Positions 56,211 through 64,000 of a DNA stretch of 64,000 bases are shown in pieces; positions within the stretch are counted from its first letter, which is position 1; every line of letters starts with the position of its first letter. The stretch spans positions 124,001 to 188,000 of the forward strand of contig WACJ01000366.1 of NCBI GenBank assembly GCA_008973525.1, given 5' to 3'. This stretch comes from Stenopsyche tienmushanensis (taxonomy: Eukaryota; Arthropoda; Insecta; Trichoptera; Stenopsychidae). The notes under the pieces are model-generated. The model was not told the DNA's origin, did no database searches, and saw only the letters and a program-made list of their open reading frames with translations. Both the position numbers and the translations under genes were made by a program.

Positions 56211-59019
56211 ATGACGAAGTAATTTAAACAAAACATTAATTAAATTGCTTCTATGTCCAACCCCCATATGAATAGTTTGCAATCCACAATAAGTTATTTT
56301 GTCCATGTTATCAACCCCATAATGATTTTACGACCCACTAGAAACACGTAGCAATTTATTGTACTGAGAAATCGTACGACAGGTGATGGAACGAACGTGT
56401 AAGCTGGAAAATAAAATCGTCCAGGATGTCATAAAGGGGATTAAGAGATGGAAGTGATAATGGGCGAGGCATGTGATACCTCGACATCAAAAGACCATAG
56501 AAGCGAACAAAAGCAAAGAAACCATTAAGAGTGGTTGAAGCTCATTCATCGAAGATATCCGAGGGGAGCTTTCAACCAGTGCTGGGGATAACGGTTTTAA
56601 TTGTTATTGCGTACAAATTTCTATGAAATATTGCTCGCGGGATAGTGTTGCGAGGGCGAACGATTTTTTGCCGAAAATTTCCATATCCCCGGGAAGATTG
56701 TATAAACATCGGGGAGAAAAATATGTTTGTATCCGTAAAATCAAATATCCCGAACCTATGCATCACGCACGCCATGTGTTCTCAAGAACCACTTTTTATT
56801 CCCTTTGATGCAAAGAACTTGGTTGCTCTTTTTACAGGAGAGATAGCATCCGTTGGAGGCACTTATACTGCCAAAATCACTTAAGAACAGGAAAAAATAC
56901 AAGCGTTTTTCTCCCCGAGCAATATTTCTGAAACACAATGTACTTTGGCAGTGAACATTATTTCTATGCATCGCGTTTTATCCCAGTGTCTTTTTTATTA
57001 AGCTCGTTTGTCCGTTTGTCGGATGGGAACAAAACGAAATTCAGTCTGCGATCGTGTCGCCTTTTTTCTACGACACTGCGAATGAAAACTTCACTCGATT
57101 TCATTAAAAGTGTTATTTTCAGATTGAAAATGGATCTTCAGTAAAATATATTTTTATAAAATTCAATTTGATGTGAAAAAACTATGTATTTTCAGATTTG
57201 GTCTATCAACTATACACATCCAATTACCCTGACATCAATTGTTAACAAAGTAATTTTATTGTGCCTGTAATTTAAATATGAGCAAAGCTTAAAGCTCTGG
57301 ATGAAAGCTTTTAAAAACGTATATTAATGAATGTTTATGTGCATTTATGTCGTCATGTATCAGTAGGAACGATTTAGGAATTTAATAAGCACCTCATTTG
57401 AGCACGAATCGTTGTCCATCGTCTTCCATATATAACTAAGTTATAATAGTTTTATTTTAGTAAGAATTTTTAGGTAAAAAAAAAACTAGAAAAAGCAGAG
57501 AAGCTATAATTATTTTTAAACTATATTTTAAGTAATTTTGTAAAATATTAATCAGATGTCCCAGCCTAAATTTATTCATTCACTTCTTCAGATCTAGAAA
57601 AAATGTTTAAGTCCATATCGAGAAAATCAATACTTTTGTTCTCTCAAATTCATGAGTATGGTAGTTTAGATATCACTTTTCATTTCACTGTACATTGGTG
57701 AAGTTTAATTTATTGTATAACATTGTTGAAGCCCAACAAAGAGTGTGTATATCCACGAATTTCCACCATTTTATATTTGCAGCAAATGTAACCCTGCAAG
57801 ACAGATCAATAAAGAGTGTCCATCTTACTCCTGAAGCAGTTGCTATTGTGGTATGTCTCTGGTGTCTTGTGGTTTCCGTATAGTCTGCCACTTCCGCAAT
57901 GGATCCATGCATAAGATTTATGCTTGAATTAATGCATTGTATTGAATATCATCATTTAAGAATCATGATGCGTATCTTTGTGCTGAAATTATGCTCTTTG
58001 AATAGCCAAAATTTACGACTGCCTTTTAAGTTTTTATTGTAGCTCAAACGTCCGTCATAAAAATTCAGAAGATCCACTTCTGATATAGCAGCATCCGGAT
58101 GACTGCGCAGATACAGCAATTAGATATTTTTGAGCCCGGGGCCGAATTCACAAACTGCGCCCCTACTGGATCGTAATGCTTTGTGGGGAGAGTTTTGGAC
58201 CCCATTTCGTGTCATGTCTATGTGTGTTTAGCATTATGCTTATCTAGCATTCCGGCTAGGTCGTGTGTAGCTGTCAACTATATTAACATATCAAAGGCTA
58301 TCCTGTCACTATCCTAGACGAGGAGGCGGCCTGTCAAACTTTGATAAGAAGTCTTAACGAATCACAACTGCAAAAAATCCAATATCCTGTCCGGAACAGG
58401 CTTTTTTGACTTGGCCCATACTTGTAATAAAATGCATTAAATGCTCGCTTTAAAAAGCTCATTTCCTGCAGTGGAGCGGAAGAACGGATATGGACATCCT
58501 CTTAAATTTATCGGCGCTTTATCTATCAGAATGAATCGTCAAAGTTTTGGTTCCATAGATAAAAGTTCATCCTGTTATCAATTACATTGACTGCGTTAAG
58601 TCATTGAAAAAAAATCGTTTCCGCTTAAAAATGACAAGAATATTTGTATTTTATTATGTTTTCATATCCTTTGGGTTATTCGTTTTGTTTTGATTTTAAA
58701 AGACACATTAAAATGCTATAAAGCCCGGATAACCGTTTATGACTAACGTAAACATTATTTTTTTCCCCACAAAACGTTACACTCGTCCTTCGATTTACGC
58801 GGTACTTATTTTGCGCAGCTTTGCTTTTACACGACCAAGAAAAAACAATAACATTTATTTTATAATTTTAATACTCAGTATTTATTGAGAAAAACACTCA
58901 AAGTTGTATACGAGTATATTTTTTGAGATTTTTTAAAAAAATCTAGAGTTCAGCAAAATCTGTTCAGCGTAATCTAGTTATATTTTAACATAATTCGACG
59001 CCATTTTATAACTAATGTA
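56211..59019. other. Intergenic sequence, less AT-rich block at about 56380-57170
   Basis: Overlapping frames of 61-79 codons on both strands (56572-57144) show no motif. 57695-57912 has opposed frames of 62 and 75 codons. 58060-58200 and 58290-58400 are less AT-rich, without recognised features. Confidence 0.4.
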
Positions 59020-59170
59020 TTCACTAGTATTTTATTCAATTGAAGTGTCACTCTCATTTTCTTCCTCTTGAGAAAAAAAAGAAACAATATTTGCATCATC
59101 CGTGCGCTTAAAACCTGGATCGTTTAAGTCGTAATTCAGCCACTCTTCGATTTTTTTCCTCATATCTCAG
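59020..59170 (-). pseudogene. Pogo/Tigger-like transposase C-terminal scrap
   Basis: The minus strand from 59167 reads DMRKKIEEWLNYDLNDPGFK, then RTDDANIVSFFSQEEENESD and TSIE followed by a stop. Tigger/jerky-type transposases commonly end with a W(L)..D..DPGF...(T/S)D..IV segment followed by acidic residues. Only this tail is present, next to a pogo-like element in the opposite orientation. Confidence 0.6.
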
Positions 59171-59173
59171 ATA

Positions 59174-59713
59174 CAGTAGACCCACGGTAATACAGCTCCA
59201 ATCTAATCCGGCACGTCCTGTAATCCGACATCTCAATGCAAATATAGGACATGTGTACGAAAAAGCTTCGTCTAAGTGAAAAATGCAAAAGTGTGATTCT
59301 GGAGCGCCTTAATCATAATGAATATTTATATAAGTTAGCAAGTAAGAGACAAATTTTCAAAAAAGCTATAGAAGCTTTGTATATATGGTTTCTGCAGGAA
59401 AGAAATACATACGCTTATTTTTGAGTCCATTTTGTCTATGAAAGCAAAGATGTTTTACAAAGAGATAACAAAAAAGAAGATTTTGTAGCTAGTATGAAAT
59501 AGTTAAAAGGCTTCAAAAATGTCATGGAATACGTTTAATGACATTAACAGGTTTTCATTTTTTATAACTGCTATGGTCATTGTGTTTATGACGTTAATCC
59601 TATAATAATTACGAGTATTCCTTTCCAAAAAATCCGAACTACAAGGGGTCGGGGGCAGTACTCTATAGTCCGACAACGCTTTGCATAACGTTTGTCGGAT
59701 TACCGCAGATCTA
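59174..59713 (+). mobile_element. Pogo/Tigger-like element with CENP-B-type DNA-binding remnant
   Basis: Left end TA-CAGTAGACCCACGGTAATAC at 59172; right end inverted, GTAGATCTGCGGTAATCCGA near 59713. Between them the plus strand reads LSEKCKSVILERLNHNEYLY, KKAIEALYIWFLQERNTYA and, after frameshifts, SMKAKMFYKEITKK and DFVAS. LEALYIWFLQER...(G)PILS.KAK.FY.E is the second helix-turn-helix of the CENP-B/Tigger DNA-binding region. At about 540 bp, with no DDE domain, it is non-autonomous. Confidence 0.82.
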
Positions 59714-59750
59714 CATTTTCTAATAATAATACTGGTTTTGTGGCAATACC

Positions 59751-59955
59751 TTAGTCTTTTAAAAATCTTTCACCTCGTTTATGCAAAAATTTATCATAGA
59801 CAGTTATCCTTTTTTTGGGCGATGTATGTCCTGGAGCGGACTTTTTCCTTTCATTAAAATATAGTAAATTAATTTTAAAAAAATAATTAATATTTTTCAG
59901 GCACGGATAATCCGCAAACCAGACAATATGCATCCATATAATTGAGAGAACACTG
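59751..59955 (-). mobile_element. Second pogo-like end with short open frame
   Basis: Reading the minus strand, TACAGTGTTCTCTCAATTAT at 59955 is followed by GGTTTGCGGATTATCCGTGC, typical of pogo/Tigger 5' ends. A 60-codon frame from 59933 ends ERKKSAPGHTSPKKRITVYD and is basic, as at the start of such transposases, but too short to assign. The other end was not found. Confidence 0.55.
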
Positions 59956-60039
59956 TATTTTGAAACATAATGAATATTCTAGTTGAAATATTTTTTGTTT
60001 TACACTTGTAGCTGGGCGATGTGTGAGACAAGTCACAAA

Positions 60040-60480
60040 TAGAGAATCCAATCCCGAGTCAAAATTTCCATCCCGGGATTTCGGGATTGTAATAGACAAT
60101 CCCGGGATCAGACCCAGGATTTTAAATAGTTTAAGAAATTACATTGATAAATTTGATTAAAAATTACAAATAAGTCCATCTACGTCATCACACGGACTAA
60201 AACTCGCAAAATTCCCGATTTCCCGACAAATTATTTATTTCCGTCGCTGCAGATGAATACTTATATACTATAATACTTTGATGTGATTCGTAATTATATT
60301 ATGGAGGAATAAAAAAAATCTGAACCTCGTATATCATATATTTCATATCGATATTCCCATTAATAGAGTCGAGGTGTAGTGAATACATCACCGGTAGGGA
60401 AAGGTCAATATAACAATTTGAAAAACATGTATGTACTCTATATATGTATACATAAATTAGACAGTTACTGTTCCTAGGCC
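60040..60480 (+). mobile_element. CCCGGG-rich hAT family copy, right side cut
   Basis: Starts TAGAGAATCCAATCCCGAGT at 60040, then CCCGGGATTTCGGGATTG and AATCCCGGGATCAG. It continues with AAATTCCCGATTTCCCGACA, TATTTCCGTCGCTGCAGATG, TACATCACCGGTAGGGAAAG and ends near CAGTTACTGTTCCTAGGCC, where other copies go on. Its left 150 bp match the inverted 3' end at 19700-19865, which ties those pieces into one family. Confidence 0.82.
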
Positions 60481-61559
60481 TCCTCGCCTACATATCAATA
60501 TGTATGCATGGCATTAGCTAATGTATTCTGCTTAATGACACACACCCTGTACCATATTTATCGTCAATAATAGGTAGTTTTCATAAATTTTAAAAATATT
60601 TTTTTATTTTTAAAACCGCTTTAAGCTTCCTCGCGTGATCTTTCTGTCTGTATAATGTTAAGAATATATGCAGATGAGTATCCATTTCCTATAGGATGGA
60701 AGTCGTTAAATGTGTGCCAAAATATTAGCATAGCAATTATAAAATTAAAATCACATGTCAAACTATAAAATTAATTTAGAACGAAAATCCTGTTAGTTCA
60801 ACACAAAGCTCCAAAATGTATCAAAATTATTTATATTTAACAAAATAAATTATAACATTTTAATGGGCGATGCAGCTGTGTCAATTTAGCCCGTATGATT
60901 TATTATACGACCGCAGCATCCAATTTAGAGGTTTCCTGCCATCGGTTCACTTGACACTTGTCAAAATGTATTTTGAATGAAAAAAAAGGCATTTTCGAAA
61001 ATTCGAATATCGGCGCATCCGTGCATTTTTTGCGCGAATATCGTGTGTTCGTGGAGTCGTGTTCAGGATTGGTGCGTGAACTTCGAAGAATTGAAAATTT
61101 GGTCGAAAAAATCTGTATTAATGAGCCCCTCACGAATCTTATTTGGAAGTTGATTGATGAAAGTGAAGTAAAGCTTCATGAAAAAAAGTATATTGCTTCA
61201 TCCGAAGGTCTGTAAATTGATTAAAAAAAATACGATGTGCTTACACGGCCGATCAAAGCTTAAATGAAAACAACTTCTTCATCCAGGAGAATATGATGCT
61301 TGTTTTGCTTTGTTTATTTAAGAGGTTTTTGAACCATTGCAAGTCAACAGGATCGTATATTTCACTAGTTGTGCCGAAATATGAATTTATGGTAAATTCT
61401 CAGAAGTAAACTTTGTTGAGAATTAGATCAAACAAGCCAATCGTGTAATGCTTACGTCTAATGCGTAAATTGATAAATTGGCTTCAACATCAGGAAAAAT
61501 GAAACTTCAAATAGCAATTGATCAGAAAAAGAGAATAATTTTCAGTGTCTCCATGTACA
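60481..61559. other. AT-rich intergenic sequence with a repeated scrap
   Basis: Opposed frames at 60903-61133 (-) and 60958-61215 (+, 85 codons) have no recognised motif; the plus frame is charged and lysine/glutamate-rich in composition. 61476-61545 (AAATTGGCTTCAACATCAGG ... CAATTGATCAGAAAAAGAG) repeats 54797-54865. Confidence 0.4.
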
Positions 61560-62770
61560 TCACATTCGAGGTCTGATAAAAAATACGTTGAAATAATTTT
61601 TAGAGCCGCAACTAATTATGCTACATTCATTTCATGTCATATGTCTGATAGTTTGATCCGCTGAGACAAACTGTGTCAAGCTTGAACACGTTATGTCAGT
61701 CAGTCTGCATAGCAGCTTGAGTTCGTGTTTATCGGGTCTGTCGCGCATCATGGATTTCGAACAATGCGTTAACATTAAGTTTTGTTTTAAGTTGCAAAAA
61801 AGTATGAATGAAGCTTATGAAATGTGAAAATCGGTGTATGGCGATAATGTGGTAACTCTGAAGACTGTTTACAAGTGGCATGAGCGATTTAAAAAAACGG
61901 TAAAAATTGTTCGTGCAGGCGAATAATTATTCGAGAGCTTGCTGGAGAAGTTAGCATCTTTTACGGGTCTGTGCAAAGCACTTTGACCGATAATTTTCAA
62001 ATGAGACGAGTGAGTGCAAAATTTGTTCCCAGACTTTTGACTGACGAACGGAAGAAAAATCATGTTTCAGTTTGCACGAAATTGAAGGTTAGTCTTCAAG
62101 CAGATCCAGACTTCATGGCTAAAAATGTAATTGGAGATGAAAGTTGGATGAGACGAAAATACATAGTTTGCAATGGAAAACCCCTAACTCCCCTCGCCCT
62201 AAAAAGGCACGTCAGTCAAAATAGAACATCAAGACCATGCTCATTATTTTTTTCGATAGTAAGGGCATAATGCGATTAGAGTTTGTTCCAAGGGGAACAA
62301 TTGTAAATTCCGAATTTTACAAAGGCGTAGTGCAACATCTGCGAAATGATATACGAAGAAAGAGATCAGAAAAATAGATATTAATGGCTTCCTTCTTCAT
62401 CACAACAATGCGCCATGCTACACGTCGCGTGTTTTTAGCTGGAGAAAATCTTTCTATGTGTACACATCCACTTTATTTATCAGATTTAACACCATGCGAT
62501 TTCTGGCTCTTCCCATAAATAAAAACCATGCTAAAAGGAAGACGTTTTGATACTATTCCTGACATTAAGATGGCCATGGAAGAGCAGCTGAACGCCCTTC
62601 CGAAAGAAGCCTTCCAAAAATGTTTCCAGTCATGGATTCAACGTTGGGATAAGTGCATCTTTATCCAAGAAGAGTACTTTGAAGAAAATTAATTCCATTT
62701 CCATGCAAACTTACGTCTTTGTTTGCAATAAAATTATTCACTATACTTTTTAATCAGATCTTGTACATCA
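61560..62770 (+). mobile_element. Nearly full-length mariner element, inactive
   Basis: Probable ends: CGAGGTCTGATAAAAAATAC near 61567 and, inverted, CAAGATCTGATTAAAAAGTA near 62762; the exact outer base and TA duplication are uncertain. About 1.2 kb, the normal size of a mariner. Carries the transposase remnant described separately. This is the most complete transposon in the window. Confidence 0.85.
61751..62691 (+). pseudogene. Mariner transposase with stops, frameshifts and a lost catalytic Asp
   Basis: The order is complete: MDFEQCVNIKFCFKLQKS (start 61751), KTVYKWHERFKK (first helix-turn-helix), a gap, RRIIRELAGEVSIFYGSVQS, MRRVSAKFVPRLLTDERKKN, DPDFMAKNVIGDESW (first Asp, 62132-62146), LHHNNAPC at 62395-62418, DLTPCDFWLF with the third Asp at 62498-62500, and the tail AMEEQLNALPKEAFQKCFQS to EEYFEEN. 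The second catalytic residue, normally Asp in HHDNA, is Asn (codon 62404-62406). There are stops, for example after MNEAYEM. The second-to-third distance of 94 bases is not a multiple of three and is short of a D34D spacing, so bases were lost there. Confidence 0.92.
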
Positions 62771-62985
62771 TAGTGTATGTATGTCAGTCAAAATAATGTG
62801 CATTAATATTTTAAGGAGGGGTAGAAGCATCCAAAATAAGGGTGCTTGTATTTAACACAGTGTCCTAAAGAGTAAATATAACATAAATAGATCAGATCGT
62901 CCATTTATGTAGGCTTGCTTTAAGAACAGAGCGACGGACATTGATGTTAAAATTTGGAAAAATGTACAAATTTGCCATGTTGAAT
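62771..62985. other. Intergenic sequence
   Basis: Short spacer between two mariner relics; nothing recognised. Confidence 0.4.
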
Positions 62986-62989
62986 GTTA

Positions 62990-63300
62990 TGACGATGTTT
63001 TTGGGCGCATCATTATCATCATTTACTATGGGGAGAATGATATTGTAATAAAAATTGGTTTTCAAAGATCAGGAGAGTTCATTTCGAGTTGAAGGATGAA
63101 TTCAAAAGCGGATGACCAAAGAAAAACGAAGGTGATGTTCAGCAAAAGTTATTAGTTGAGGATGGCGATCAATCCATACGGGATCATGCAAAACGAATGG
63201 AAGTTGATCATTTAACGATGCTAAGAAGATTGAGTGCTATGAATAAGATGCGAAACATGATCAGTGAATTTGTATTAACTTCGAGAAATCAAACCATATT
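62990..63300 (+). pseudogene. Mariner transposase N-terminal relic, different lineage
   Basis: Across frames the plus strand reads FQRSGEF, then LKDEFKS, a degenerate SGRPKK word, KLLVEDGDQSIRDHAKRMEV and DHLTMLRRLSAMNKM. This corresponds to F..FRSGDF.LKD..RSGRP followed by the second helix-turn-helix (L...L..D...T...LA..L.V....V..RL..MG). No ends or catalytic domain are visible; it breaks off near 63300. Confidence 0.7.
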
Positions 63301-64000
63301 CTTAACAAATTGAATGATAACGTTGTGCTACATGTTTTTAATGATGAAATATCTGTTATTAGAAATTGAATTTTTTTTAATTGTCTTAGTATTTTATATT
63401 GTTTTTCATGGCGTATATATGTTTATAAAAATGTGGTCGCCAGCCAAACCTCCTGTAGATTTGAACTACCTACAGGTACGTTATTGGATTTAGCTATAGA
63501 ATATGATCATTTCATTAAATATCTTTAGTACATTCTCTCTGGTTAATATTTTAACAACAAAGGGCGTTCGTTAATGCATTGACAGTTTCCTATTATCAAC
63601 GCCTGAATCCTTTTATACTGCTTTTAAAACTCATATATTCAAACTGCGAATGATATATTATACAATTTACAGCCAGTTGTCTATTCATCAGTATTATTTT
63701 CACAATGGAAAGCATACTTATGTTTAATTTGGTTCCATATTCGACATGCCATTTGCGATATTTGCTCTCAAGGAACGCTGCCAAATATGAGCACGCTCAT
63801 GTATTTCATTAAAACTGATTTTTTTTAAGTACCCATATTCAGAAATCGACTGTCAATGGTAGATGTTGCGATTGAAAGGTCACGGGTACAAATCCAAAGA
63901 TCAATTGCTATCAATCACGCTTTCGGAGCACAGAATCCATGGTCCATATCGTCCGTCACGTTTCTGCCGCAGCCATGCGCTACAAATGATACAAAAATCC
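63301..64000. other. Intergenic sequence
   Basis: No gene recognised. CCTGTAG and CTACAGG at about 63451-63475 form a short perfect hairpin with an 11-base loop. A weak tRNA-like B-box word occurs near 63880 but no tRNA fold. Confidence 0.4.

Noticed and set aside
63845..63895. tRNA-like words: TCAATGGTAG (A-box-like) and GGGTACAAATCC (B-box-like)
   Set aside because: The intervening sequence does not give a plausible anticodon arm and no acceptor stem pairs; at best a fragment of a tRNA-derived SINE.
1..64000. CRISPR array, prokaryotic operons, rRNA genes
   Set aside because: No regularly spaced direct repeats, no ribosomal-RNA-like stretches and no bacterial gene arrangement; all signals are eukaryotic transposons.
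1..64000. The idea that the window is a piRNA cluster
   Set aside because: Dense nested fragments on both strands are compatible with it, but ordinary intergenic DNA in a transposon-rich genome looks the same; small-RNA data would be needed.

Overview
The window looks like a stretch of arthropod (most likely insect) intergenic or intronic DNA. It is strongly AT-rich, has no open frame longer than about 270 codons and no protein-coding host gene that I can recognise, and it is packed with decayed transposable elements. The arthropod call rests on two fragments of an R1/TRAS-like non-LTR retrotransposon, a clade essentially restricted to arthropods, plus abundant mariner, hAT, pogo/Tigger-like and TTAA-flanked (piggyBac-like) elements. 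I cannot name the species.

Layout. 1-11 kb: a 750-bp mariner with clear ends (668-1417), a three-layer nest of non-autonomous elements (3924-5297, holding a hAT element with a perfect 8-bp duplication, itself holding a TTAA element), a hAT end (6628), a mariner relic (7060-7365) and a duplicated TTAA-type MITE (9638-10243). 12-20 kb: a hAT-family relic (12372-13104), a 1.4-kb mariner split by a TTAA-type MITE (16125-17550), and another MITE abutting a hAT 3' end (19106-19865). 21.7-31.7 kb is the densest part: a mariner relic joined to an R1-like fragment, a 1.8-kb hAT element with perfect 8-bp duplications carrying a second R1-like fragment and itself sitting in another repeat that ends in ATG repeats, a hAT transposase C-terminus, a Tc1-like relic and one half of an inverted mariner pair. 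32-43 kb: less AT-rich, TE-poor blocks with homeodomain-type motifs, interrupted by the other mariner half (34695-35512) and by elements with long TTTTTTTGTGCGG-type ends. 43-55 kb: more of that family, an unclassified repeat, and four hAT-family copies. 55-64 kb: a complete TTAA-type MITE, pogo/Tigger-like elements, another hAT copy, a nearly full-length dead mariner (61560-62770) and a last mariner relic.

No set of genes here works as a pathway. All recognisable coding sequence is transposase or reverse transcriptase, and every copy carries frameshifts, stops or deletions. The blocks that are not transposon-derived (about 13.5-13.8, 15.2-15.8, 23.8-24.7, 32-33, 36.4-37.4, 39.7-40.6, 42-42.9, 49.2-49.9 and 56.4-57.1 kb) are less AT-rich than their surroundings and may be regulatory, but this cannot be shown from one sequence. 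The most interesting items are the TTAA-type MITE family whose common body is joined to three different ends, each carrying its own small hairpin; the long-TIR GTGCGG family with a conserved internal hairpin; and the nested insertions whose order can be read from intact duplications.
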